Shown one piece after another: positions 33,510 through 43,009 of a DNA stretch of 64,000 nt. A model generated the notes under the pieces. The model had not been told where the DNA came from. It ran no database searches and saw nothing but the letters and a program-made list of their open reading frames with translations. Source of the stretch: Rhizodiscina lignyota (Eukaryota; Ascomycota; Dothideomycetes; Aulographales; Rhizodiscinaceae); NCBI GenBank assembly GCA_010015805.1, contig ML978131.1:248001-312000 (forward strand), in the 5' to 3' direction. The stretch's first letter is position 1, and every line of letters starts with the position of its first letter. A program made the translations under genes and the position numbers.

Positions 33510-34451
33510 GTTCGACCCAAATCGCTGCTAGTTAGTTACAGTATGGAGAAGTTTGACAGAAATTTCAGCGGATCAAGTTGTTTGGAGAAAACGGACAACT
33601 GAAGAGCATTTTATACCTGCAATGTATTCTTGCTGCCTTCTGGATGCCTACACACCGGTGTGCCAAGATATATTTCCAAATGCGGACAGCCACGCGCTTC
33701 GATTGGTGAGGGCAAGAGGGCAAGGTTTCACAGCCCTCCTTAGAGATCGTCCACATCGGCACGTGATTTCGAGATGAGAGAGACGCGTGATAGGTCCTGT
33801 CGCGCAAAGAGACTTTGAAAAGGTTCATGCTGCGACTGTATCACTCCACACAGAGGCGTCGGTCTCGACCTTTAATGAGGAGACTGGCCTGGGGGCAAAT
33901 TTGAGGCTGGCCAGGGTGCCTGGACGAGCGGAATGCATCCTTATTAGAAAACCGCTAAATTAAGCTTACTCAACCATGAAAACGTGATTCCAAACGCCCG
34001 TTGATGGCAAAAGCGCTCCTTGCGTGCGCAGGACGTGGTGCATTGGCAGAGCGATAGGCTTCACCAAGAAGGGAGAAAGGGTGTCGGTCGAGATAAGGTG
34101 CTGAGCTGATGGCGTTCTCCGCAGATGAGGTGTTTTTGGCGTTTGCGAGCAGAAGGTAAGATGGAGCTGCGAGCATGACAGTTGCAGAGGCGGAAGCGAC
34201 GCGGCCAGGATGAAATATTGGAGGAAGTGCACATTGGCCACGCATTGCGCGTCAGTGGAGCGGGAGAGTGGCGCGCAGGGGTCGGTTCTTGACGGCGGCT
34301 GAACGCTGCTAGGCCGCTTTCGTCGCCGCGCAGATTAGGGGATGCTTTGGCTTTCAACAATCTCTTCGCCAACCTCCCACCTCTCCCCGCCATCTGCAAC
34401 ATGACTTCTATAACACCGACATGATCAGAGTCCGCGACAGACGAGCGGAAC
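33510..34451. other. Divergent intergenic region (0.9 kb)
   Basis: It separates the leftward VIT/vWA gene from the rightward GT90 gene and should contain both promoters. The leftward frames at 33966-34546 overlap the GT90 start and look like shadows. Confidence 0.5.
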
Positions 34452-36401
34452 ATGCATTCAAAGGTCCTGCAGGGCATCCCGACCTGGGTGCGCTCTAGAA
34501 GCGCTCGCCGGAATCTCCCTCTCCTGCTGGCCGTCGCGCTGGTCACCTTCTTCGCCAGCTACTCTTTTCTGGAACCCGCGCCTTCAAAGCGGCCTATCAG
34601 CCAAATTGGCACTCACAGTCCGCAGCAGGAGCACTCGAAGCTGCCGTGGCACCCTATAGACGACCTCATCAAAGAAGGCGAGCAGCAATTCCGGAGTTTA
34701 CTGGCCGAGCAGACCCACGATGTGGCCTCAGCTGCGGCCGCCTACCGGAAGCGAAGAAATCGGCATCCACCGCCCGGCTTCGACAAGTGGTTCGAGTACG
34801 CGCAGAAGAACGATGCCATCATCGTGGAGGAGTTCTTCGATCAGATCTACCACGACATTTCGCCCTTCTGGGCCCTGAGTCCGCGGTGGATAAGCCAGCA
34901 AGCCAAGAATTTCGAGCACGTGATCAGCGTACGTCGCGGCAAGGCGACTTACAAAACAGACAAGGCCAAACGCGTGCCATGGGTTCCGCTGTGGCATGAC
35001 ATGGTCGCCGGCATTGCAAAAGACCTTCCCGATGTCGATATGCCAGTCAATGTGCTGGACGAGTCGCGCGTCCTTGTCCCTTGGGAAAGGATGAACACAT
35101 TCATCCAGGCCGAGAAGGTGTCACGACGCTTGCAGCCAGCCGACACTGTCACTTCTGAGTGGAGTGGCATTCCTGGTATGCCAGTCGAGAGATTCGATGC
35201 CAAATGGACACTCAACGGTCCATATTGGGACATCTTTCGCCATACCTGCCCGACGCGCACGGAGGCCTCGAACATGTCTGCTATAAGGGATTTCTCCGAC
35301 CTCCCAGTACTCCCTCCCAAGTACCCTGAGCATAGCTATCATGGCTATGTCCGGAACTGGACTATTGCCAAATCTCCCTGCCACAACCCCCATCTTCAAA
35401 ACATACATGGCACCTTCATCGAACCAACTTCCATCGCAACCACCCAAGAGCTCGTTCCCCTCTTCGGTGGTTCCAAGCTACAGCACAACAGCGAAATTCT
35501 CATCCCACCACCAGCATACTGGTCCAAGGACGCCAAATACGACCCAGACGGCGGCACCTGGTCAGATTGGCTAGACGCGTTTGGATGGCGTATCGAACGG
35601 CCGTGGGCTCAAAAGCTCAACCGCATTCTCTGGCGCGGAGTCGCTTCGGGAGGTCGCAATCGAAAGGAGAATTGGACTCACTTCCAACGGCACCGCTTCG
35701 TACAGATGCTCAATGGTAGCGCGGTGCGAGGCGCTGGATTTGCAGCAGGCAAGAGGCTTCAAACTACAAACCTTCCATTTCCAGAGAACAACCCTTACAA
35801 CCTCACAGCATTAAATGGCGAGAGTGACGAGCGAAAAGGCCCGCTTTCAGAGTTTGGCGATTGGGTGGCCCATTACGCAGCGGTCGCCTTTACTCATCTC
35901 GTCTGCTTCCCTGCCGAATCAGCTACAGACAGATGGAAGATCACGTGTCCCTATTCCAGTCCGTTCTACAAAGTTATGAACCAACTTTCAAGAAATACTC
36001 TGTTGTCATCAAGGTACCTCCCGGACATAGACGGCAACTCATACAGCGGACGTTTCCTTGCGCTCCTACGGTCTAGCTCGCTGCCTATCAAAGCGACCAT
36101 CTATAGCGAGTGGCATGATTCCCGCCTCATTCCGTGGGCCCACTTTGTTCCCATCGACAACACCTTTGTCGACATCTACGGCGTGATGGAGTACTTCCTT
36201 GGCTTCGAGGAGGGTACGAGCCGCGACTTAGCCGCTGAGCGGATCGCTTCGCAGGGGCAGGAATGGGCCAACAGGGTGCTCAGAAGAGAGGACATGCGCA
36301 TCTACCTCTGGCGCGTGCTCATCGAGTTTGCACGAGTATGCGACGGGGAACGAGATAGATTGGGTTGGGTAGACGACATTTTGGAGACATACCGGCAATG
36401 A
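34452..36401 (+). CDS. GT90 (CAP10-like) glycosyltransferase (649 aa)
   Basis: Single intact exon. The N-terminus is a type II anchor: basic residues, then LPLLLAVALVTFFASYSFL and a Pro/Ser stem. The catalytic region contains WSDWLDAFGWRIERPW, KLNRILWRGVASGGRNRKEN and HFQRHRFVQMLNG, matching the CAP10 domain, and later KVMNQLSRNTLL, YSEWHDSRLIPWAHFVPID and the typical ending with VLRREDMRIYLWRVLIEF. Members are Golgi beta-1,2-xylosyltransferases or related enzymes in Cryptococcus; in ascomycetes the acceptor is mostly unknown. A role in wall or capsule-like glycans is the reasonable expectation. Confidence 0.9.
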   Translation: MHSKVLQGIPTWVRSRSARRNLPLLLAVALVTFFASYSFLEPAPSKRPISQIGTHSPQQEHSKLPWHPIDDLIKEGEQQFRSLLAEQTHDVASAAAAYRKRRNRHPPPGFDKWFEYAQKNDAIIVEEFFDQIYHDISPFWALSPRWISQQAKNFEHVISVRRGKATYKTDKAKRVPWVPLWHDMVAGIAKDLPDVDMPVNVLDESRVLVPWERMNTFIQAEKVSRRLQPADTVTSEWSGIPGMPVERFDAKWTLNGPYWDIFRHTCPTRTEASNMSAIRDFSDLPVLPPKYPEHSYHGYVRNWTIAKSPCHNPHLQNIHGTFIEPTSIATTQELVPLFGGSKLQHNSEILIPPPAYWSKDAKYDPDGGTWSDWLDAFGWRIERPWAQKLNRILWRGVASGGRNRKENWTHFQRHRFVQMLNGSAVRGAGFAAGKRLQTTNLPFPENNPYNLTALNGESDERKGPLSEFGDWVAHYAAVAFTHLVCFPAESATDRWKITCPYSSPFYKVMNQLSRNTLLSSRYLPDIDGNSYSGRFLALLRSSSLPIKATIYSEWHDSRLIPWAHFVPIDNTFVDIYGVMEYFLGFEEGTSRDLAAERIASQGQEWANRVLRREDMRIYLWRVLIEFARVCDGERDRLGWVDDILETYRQ

Positions 36402-36883
36402 CCAGCAACGCACATGGGACGTACATAAATCGAGTTTTGTTCTTCAGCAGGCGAGTCGGGAATACAGGTTTTTGCGGATGGCAATGATGAGAAGAATGGC
36501 TGGCATTACGTTTCTTTGCACATACACATGTTTTTTTTTTCCCGCGAGGCTCCGTCGCATTTACCCACTGGCGTTTTATGGTAGCGAGCCTTGCCTTGGG
36601 CTCATGATTAAAATTCTGTTTTCGGGTGTACGCGATAGAGTTTCTTGGTCTTTCTTTTCTTGCTTTGTCGCAGCGGCTTTAATCTTGGTGTTGGCTTTTG
36701 CCGCACCTTTTGCACAGATAAGCTTAATTTCTAGAGAAATTCTGTACAATACCGAACTCCGAACCCGGTGCGACCTTTCTACCAGGTACAGCAATAGAGA
36801 TACCTCCCGTACCCGTTTTCAAAGCAACATTGAAGCAATCTTCCCACGTCGTACCCCATCGTCGCAAAGTGACGATGCCAGAT
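36402..36883. other. Convergent intergenic region
   Basis: No gene recognised; contains a T run at 36530-36540. Holds the 3' ends of the GT90 gene and the PEP-mutase-family gene. Confidence 0.5.
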
Positions 36884-37938
36884 CTATGCGCCATTCGCAA
36901 AAGCCGACCCTCCAGCATGCTCGTCAATCTCCATGCTCTGCTTCAGCCCGCTCACCTCGAACAGGAACCTTGGGCTTAATTCTTCTGGCGTGCCAAATAT
37001 CCCAGTCTTCTTAAGCCTCTCGAAACCGGCCTTCATTGCGACATAGGCTGCCGCCAGTGAGCTCAGCGGCCAGAGCATCATACGGAAGCCCATCTCTTTT
37101 GCTTCCTGTGCACTGATCGTTGGCGTCGCGCCGTGCTCAACCTGCGACCAGCCGAATTAGCGATCATTCTGTGCCAAGACACAGCGGACACAACTTACCA
37201 TATTGAGCAGCACCGGAGTCGGTGCCATATCCTTCACCACTTGCTTGCACATCTCTTTACTCGTCAAGCCCTCCAAGAAGGCCACATCCGCGCCGGCATC
37301 GACCGCAGCCTTCAGCCGTCTGATACTCTCCTCATACCCGTAGCTCTGCAACGCATCTGTGCGCGCAATAATAACGATATCGCTCCCCAACCTCCTCCTC
37401 GCCTCGCTAGCCGCTCTCACTCTCGACAGAAACACATCCAAACCCACCAGCTCCTTTCCCTGCAAGTGCCCGCACCGCTTCGACTGCACCTGGTCTTCGA
37501 TGTGGAAGCCCGCAACGCCAGACCGGATGTACTCGGTCACGGCGCGGTGCACATTCAGCGGGCCGCCGTAGCCCGTGTCCATGTCCGCGACGAGTGGGAC
37601 CGACGGGTCCAGGTTGGCGATCATTTCGGCGTGCGAGCGCATGTCGTTGAGGGTTGCGATGCCGAGGTCTGCGTGGCCGAGGCGCGAGGCTGTCGTGCCT
37701 GCACCTGTCTGGAAGGTATTATTAGCGATGTGACGATCGTAGTAAAGGGAGGCGCTGGTGGCGTTACCATATAGAGACCGTCCCAGCCGCCGACTTGAAG
37801 TGCCACGCGCGCGGAGAAGCCATCATAAACTCCGGGGAGGGCGACAAGCTTATTGGGGTCTTGGAGCATGCGCCTGAGCTTCGTCGCTTGGGATACTTCG
37901 ATATCAGCGTTGCTACCGTTCACTTGAGCAGTTGCCAT
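36884..37938 (-). CDS. PEP mutase / isocitrate lyase superfamily enzyme (312 aa)
   Basis: Three exons: 37938..37768, 37708..37199, 37141..36884; introns of 57 and 57 bp (GTAACG and GTAAGT donors), all phase 0. Sequence marks: LVALPGVYDGFSARVALQVG, VADMDTGYGGPLNVHRAV (metal-binding Asp), HIEDQVQSKRCGH, which holds the catalytic Cys of the KRCGH signature, and IIARTDALQSYGYEESIRR. The Cys is kept, so a C-C lyase (2-methylisocitrate, dimethylmalate or oxaloacetate type) is more likely than a phosphonate mutase. Length fits the short fungal members rather than true isocitrate lyase. Substrate cannot be read from sequence. Confidence 0.9.
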
Positions 37939-38083
37939 GATAAAAAAAAATGTTCTTTGTAGATGAATGTCTTAATAGAAATGAGATGATATGAGAAAGT
38001 TGGTAAATATGCTTTGATTCACGGTTAGGAGAGAGTATGAAGTATGAATCAATCTACACCATGGGTATTTCGATTAAGTAGAG

Positions 38084-38091
38084 TATATATA
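38084..38091 (-). promoter_or_regulatory. TATA-like box upstream of the PEP-mutase-family gene
   Basis: TATATATA lies about 150 bp before the ATG at 37938. It is palindromic, so strand is taken from the gene it precedes. Confidence 0.4.
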
Positions 38092-38321
38092 CTTGAAAAG
38101 CCCCGGACAGTCCTTGCCTCTATTGCCGAACCTCGAAATCTAGAAGCTCACAAGGTAGGCAGCGCTACAATTATTCCCGTGCCATCAACATCCTATTGAC
38201 ATGTCTCTATCCGACACATTGAAAACCGGAGCTCAAGGCCTGGTTTCGTCTGGAAAGGGTAGTGGTGTATATGTGGACATGCCCTCCGTCATCGGATTCC
38301 GGGGTCGCTCTGTGCCACACC

Positions 38322-38335
38322 GAAGTCGGTGACGG
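38322..38335. repeat. 14-bp direct repeat, left copy
   Basis: GAAGTCGGTGACGG occurs here and again at 38849-38862, bracketing the AT-rich island. A shorter GAAGTCGG also lies just inside at 38341-38348. Confidence 0.7.
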
Positions 38336-38399
38336 CCAGCGAAGTCGGACTCTGAAGCCTGTACGCGGCGCTGGCTACGAACCTTCTCTTTGAGGAGAG

Positions 38400-38835
38400 C
38401 TAATTCAGAGACGCAAAGATTTAGCTATTCAGCTATAGATTTAATAGGCTTATAGTAAGCCCTACGTAATACGAGCGAGCGGTCGCTAGTATGTATATTA
38501 AGACGTAGTATAGCGTAATAGACTCGTTTAATATAGGCGTTGAAAGTTAAAAGTTCCTATTAGAGAGCTAGGGTATATATAGAGTATAGTTCTTAATTGT
38601 TATACCCCTTCTAAAGGCATAAGATTCGGCTAAGCCGTATAAGGCCGGGGTTAATTAGTCTATATACGGTTGAGATTCGATAGTACTATACGCACGACGC
38701 TTCCGTGTCCGCTAGCCTATATAGTAAAGAGGCATAAAGAGAAAGGATTAGGAGGAGTTAGCACCTCTAATAGGACCGGGCGCTGCTTCACCATCGCCAA
38801 TAGGTGGACTGCATACTCTTTAAAATAACCAAGAT
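38400..38835. repeat. AT-rich, RIP-like degenerate island (family unknown)
   Basis: About 430 bp very rich in TpA steps and poor in CpA, with no open frame of note, while both flanks return to normal composition. This is the usual look of repeat-induced point mutation acting on an old repeated sequence in a filamentous ascomycete. No coding remnant or terminal inverted repeat is visible, so the original element cannot be named. The island is old and non-functional in appearance. Confidence 0.65.
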
Positions 38836-38848
38836 ATCCCCCCCCCGG

Positions 38849-38862
38849 GAAGTCGGTGACGG
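38849..38862. repeat. 14-bp direct repeat, right copy
   Basis: Exact copy of 38322-38335. A short C run (38839-38846) precedes it. Confidence 0.7.
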
Positions 38863-40166
38863 TTTCAAGAGTACAGCGCTCCCTCTGCTGTTGGTGGGAT
38901 TATGCCGACATAGTTATCAGAATACACCATAGTCTCAGGCTCGGAGTTTAAAGCCAATAGAAGATTTGCCGGTTGTGAAATGTGAGAGAGTGGGCGAAAC
39001 GTTGGGTTAGGGTTCGGGTTGGCTCCACTTCGTCTTGTCGGAGGAGGAGGTTGTTCCACCCGATCGACGTCGAAAGTTTTCGGCTTCGTCTGTGAAATAG
39101 ATATACTCCACGATAAGGAGTAAAGATGTCAAGAGCCGGGATGAGGTGACGAATTGAGCAGCGCAAATGGCGGAAAATGAATGGAACTGGGAGCTGGACC
39201 GTCGTGAAGGTTGTGAAAGGATCGTCGTGAAAAGAGTAAAATCTTCGCGGTGGCCTTGAGAACGATCAAGTCATCCTCGCTCTTGTACTCCAATTGATAA
39301 AATCACTTTATCTTCTTCATACTTTCCACGCCGCTCAGTATCTCAAGTCAAGAGTCGGATAACGTCTAAAATAAGCCTTGGCGTCCAAACTTGGAATGAC
39401 ACTGCTCGTTTCGTCGGCAACCAAGCAAGAAAGAGAATTCGTCAAGCGCAATCATCTCAAGCTTGATCAACCCTTTTCCATCTAGAGGAGGTCTATTTGA
39501 AGAAGCGAGGTCCTTTGCGTTCCCGAAATCGATACGAATAGCAACCACCCGCTGTGCCCAGCTATCACCCGCCAACACCACCGAGATTAGCCGATTCTGA
39601 CGCGGGAGAACAGGGGACCATATCCCTTTACTTAGCCCAAGCTTTCAATCGGCAAAGTCGTTCAATTAAGACTCCAACTATCTCACAGCCATTGGCCTTC
39701 TGCCTTCTTGAAGCACTCCAACGAGAACAGCCACTAAGCAACCACTCGCAGACCGCTCCGTGGAAGTTTGGAGCGAAAGAGCCGAAAGCGGCCCCGCTCA
39801 ACGTAACACCTCTCGTGACGCTAGAGCCACGTAACTTTCTGCAACTTTAACTTTTGCGGCAGTTCCCGCGACTGGGATTCTACAGCTATAAATTCTCTCC
39901 CTCCACCGAACTTCTTTCTCTCTCTTACAACCCACTTTGACTCGGGCAGTCCAGCATCCAAACTTGTTTGCTGGTTTGCTCTCACACTCTGTGCACGATT
40001 TGCCAGCTGGGGTTCCAACTCTTCACCTTCTCTCGTGTCAAGTGACTTTCTCGCTTGACGCGTTTCAGTTTCACAACAACACCACAACAACTGCATCTAG
40101 GCCACGTTGCCTGCGCACAGAACTTCACAACAAATCCAAAGTTACCATCTCTACAAGTCAGCCATC
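38863..40166. other. Intergenic, no gene recognised
   Basis: Short open frames only. The last ~250 bp are pyrimidine-rich and lead into the rightward gene at 40167, as a promoter and 5' UTR would. Confidence 0.5.
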
Positions 40167-41347
40167 ATGAAGGTTAGTTGTATCTTCAGTGTGTTAGATC
40201 TCATAGTGCTAACGCTCTCTACCTCAGCGTCACCCTCCAGAGGAGGCCGTACCCGGCGTTCCGCTCGATCGCCACAACCTCACCAGTATCGAAGTCTTGG
40301 ATTGGCTCAATGAGAAGAGCCTTCGTTACGCGGCCGAGGGCAGGAAGGATGAAATTCCTCCGAACTACGAGTACATCCGCAAATATGTACTTGACACATC
40401 CCGTCTTATGAATAAAGTGCTCGAGCTGACATGCGTCGCAGGTGCGTAACCATCTGGAGCGCAAGGGCGCCCCCACCGACCCATCCACCTTCAAGAATGT
40501 CAAGATGCGCGATTGCGATGAGACCTGGGAGATGTTGCCGATGCTCAAAAACCCGCCCTACAACCTCACCAAGGACGAGCAGTTGATGATGTACGAACAT
40601 CGTCCCCGTTGCCGCGAGGTGCTCGAGACTCTCATCGAGGATTGCGACACGCGCTTCGGCGATAAGCCTGAGCTCCTCGACGAGATTCTCGATATCGTTA
40701 AGAAGTTCCTCGGCCCAGTCGAAGATGAGAAGGAGGCGATGAAGTTCAAGGAAGAGAAAGACGCGCAGGGAAATGATGAGAAAAATAAGAAGGAGAATGA
40801 GAAAGATGAGAAAGAGAACGAGACCCTGTTGGCACTGTTCGGGACTGCGGCTGGCGAGAAGCACAAGGAGAGCGAGCAGGGAGAGGAGGACGGGGATCTC
40901 ATGGACATGGTGTCTCGCGTTCATGGTGAGGCAGACGCCGTGTACGCGATGTCGTTCGAGGATCAAATTCGCTACTACAGGAACTACTGGCTGCACGAAG
41001 TCGACCCGGCTATCAGCTGGGACCCTGACGCGGGGATCCAGCGCTGGTACAAGAAGATTCGCGAAGACCGTGAAGAGTGGGAGGAAGCTGAGCCACCCCA
41101 ACGCTACGTTGCGTGGATGTTGGATACGGGGAACGGACATCCGAAGTCACGCTCACCGAGTCCCTACAGCATGCGCAAGATCATGCATGGCGCCGCGTAC
41201 GGCGACGACGAGCTCGCGTACCCCTTGGAGGAGGAGGAGGAGGAGAAGGAGGAGGAGGAGGAGAAGGAGGAGGAGGAGCCCGAGCCGAAGAAGACGAAGC
41301 CGGCTGCAACGTTCGCCAACAGGACCGTGCTTGGTGAGAGGAAGTAG
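40167..41347 (+). CDS. Acidic fungal protein with Glu-rich tail, unknown function (356 aa)
   Basis: Three exons: 40167..40172 (only MK), 40228..40386, 40442..41347. Introns of 55 and 55 bp (GTTAGT...TCAG and GTACTT...GCAG), both phase 0. The N-terminal ~120 residues look folded: IEVLDWLNEKSLRYAAEGRK, YEYIRKYVRNHLERKGAPTD, WEMLPMLKNPPYNLTKDEQ. A Lys/Glu linker follows, then a second ordered part (MSFEDQIRYYRNYWLHEVDP, IQRWYKKIREDREEWEE) and a run of Glu with a basic tail (EPKKTKPAATF), possibly a nuclear signal. No family recognised. Without the two-codon first exon the start cannot be found. Confidence 0.68.
41229..41280 (+). repeat. GAG/GGA-rich trinucleotide tract coding poly-Glu
   Basis: Near-pure GAG codons broken by two AAG codons encode the Glu-rich tail of the acidic protein. 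Such tracts often vary in length between isolates. Confidence 0.85.
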
Positions 41348-41383
41348 ATTCCAAGATTAATGCAATGTGCGCTCAGATGCGCG

Positions 41384-41384
<1 letters not shown>

Positions 41385-41420
<36 letters not shown>
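41385..41420. repeat. Hexanucleotide microsatellite (GACGAT)6
   Basis: Six perfect copies just after the stop codon at 41347, likely in the 3' UTR of the acidic protein gene. Confidence 0.95.
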
Positions 41421-41837
41421 TCATGGGAGTTTAGATAAACAAATTGAATGGGAATCTGATGAGGCAGAGACAAGACTTTATTGGCATGTGTCTCATGCGC
41501 CTCATGTTACGGCCGTGCTTAACCTGAGTGAACGCTTGTCGAAGAAACTGTAGTTGACGGGAACACATCCTGAGGAAAGAGAGCATCATTTAATATGCTC
41601 GTGGAGTGGTCTGTGAATAACAGCAGTCACATTGTTGGTAGTTCGAGGAATTTGAGGAAAGTTGGGGATCTATGATCGACGTGTGTCGTGAATGTAGCGC
41701 TTGACTCCAACCCACATGAGCATCGAATATATCCCGCTAATCGCATCATCCAATGAGCCCGGATATCCGCAATAATCATCGTTCGTGGCCAGCAAGATTA
41801 TTCTGTGCAAGCGATTCTTCATCATCCGAGCATGCGC
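41421..41837. other. Convergent intergenic region
   Basis: Between the 3' ends of the acidic protein gene and SAR1. No further feature recognised. Confidence 0.5.
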
Positions 41838-42725
41838 TCACACATATTGACTGAGCCATCTGATGCCTTCTCCGTATCCCTGTCTCAGGACAACAGAGCA
41901 CATGAACACCTCGATTGGCCGGATACCTTCAAGAGGAATCTTGCCCTTGCCCGTTGTCTGATACAGTCCAAGGGCGGCGCGCAACTGGTCCTCCGATACT
42001 GCGTCGGGGTGATCAATCTTGTTTCCGAGAACGACGAAGGGGGTATTCGCGAGTTCCTCCATTGACAACAGCGCATCTAGTTCGGCCTTGGCTTCAGGTA
42101 AGCGCTCGATGTCTTTAGAATCGACGAGGAAGACGATGCCCGAAACTTCAGGGAAGTAATCGCGCCAGAGTCGACGGGCTTGGGCGTGGCCACCCAGGTC
42201 AAAGGTTGTGAATTTGACCTAGTGGACAAATAGTTAGGGTAAATGCCTTCTAACGCAATTGCAATGTCTAAGGGGTATGCACTCACGTTTCCTATACTCA
42301 GCTCTTCGGATGCTTCAAGAATGTTAGTATGGCTTCTTTAGGACATGGCGCGAAGGAAAACAAACTGGGATGGAGTGTAGGCTGAAGAACTGCGACTCGG
42401 TCATTCTGCGACAGTAAGCTAACTATACTATATCCAACTTGTAGATGGTGTAATCCTACCTTGAGCATATGTAAGAGTGTTGTCTTGCCCGCATTGTCTA
42501 GACCGAGGAAGAGGAGTTTTGCGTGCTTGTTGAGGAGACCAAGATTGGCCAGGAGATCCCAAACTGATCAGATATTTGCATATCAGCCCAATGTCACGAC
42601 AGATGGAGAATCGAAGAGCAAGCGACGTTGCAATCAGTTGGAGGGAACGTACACCTAGTGACAAGAGGTTAGAGGCGCATGTGAAAGACGCTTGAGAGGG
42701 CAGCATACCAGTTTACCATCCACAT
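41838..42725 (-). CDS. sar1: SAR1 small GTPase, COPII coat assembly (189 aa), with a 2-nt micro-exon
   Basis: SAR1 starts COPII vesicle budding at the ER. Exons: 42725..42709, 42654..42653 (2 nt), 42563..42460, 42405..42366, 42312..42287, 42218..41838. The joined product is 189 residues, the usual SAR1 length. Visible: N-terminal amphipathic [21 protein letters not shown]-loop [12 protein letters not shown], switch I around LQPTLHPTSEEL, switch [19 protein letters not shown] guanine motif, and the conserved end [15 protein letters not shown]. Exon 1 ends two bases into Trp6. The only way to reach the third exon in frame is through the bases GT at 42654-42653, between a CACTAG acceptor and a GTACGT donor; this yields W-F-W-D. 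Flanking introns are 54 and 89 nt. The gene is head to head with NOP58. Confidence 0.95.
42653..42654 (-). other. sar1: Predicted 2-nt micro-exon of SAR1
   Basis: The minus-strand dinucleotide GT sits between intron 1 (42708..42655, GTATGC...CTCTAAC...CACTAG) and intron 2 (42652..42564, GTACGT...TGATCAG). It supplies the last base of the Trp6 codon and the first base of the Phe7 codon. Skipping it shifts the frame. Reading on from it without splicing reaches a stop soon after. Confidence 0.8.
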
Positions 42726-43009
42726 GTTGAAGGAGGTATTGTGGAAACAGCGAAAATTTAGGTTATTGTGGATGGGAAAAGAGAGTTTTGGAGGACTCGG
42801 TGCTCGCGTGGACTTTATGTAGGCCGTCGATAATCATCTGCAAGCTGGCTCGAACCGTTGATGAGGGCCAAGCCTCCACGGCTTGTTCCGCTTGCATGCA
42901 CGGACCCGCGACTTTTTCAATCCCTCCACCTCCAGAAATTTTAGAGCTCCCTCAAGTAGCTTCACCACCAATTGTTCACCACTTTGACGACGACACCTCG
43001 ATATCCACC
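42726..43009. promoter_or_regulatory. Bidirectional promoter between SAR1 and NOP58
   Basis: Only 284 bp separate the two start codons, so both promoters and 5' UTRs share this space. No canonical TATA box stands out, as is common for housekeeping pairs. Confidence 0.6.

Noticed and set aside
34061-34546. Leftward frame of 161 residues overlapping the GT90 start
   Set aside because: No domain, overlaps the promoter and the first codons of a clear gene, and has no splice partner.
38322-38862. Island considered as a specific transposon family
   Set aside because: No coding remnant, terminal inverted repeats or long terminal repeats can be recognised, so no family is named.
40406-41140. 244-residue antisense frame, Leu/Ile-rich, looking like a membrane protein
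   Set aside because: It is the reverse of Glu/Lys-rich codons in the acidic protein gene, which read as Leu/Phe/Ser on the other strand.
42564-42708. Single-intron model for the SAR1 5' part
   Set aside because: Joining 42709 directly to 42563 gives a frameshift and loses the conserved W-F-W-D; the micro-exon model gives the full 189 residues.
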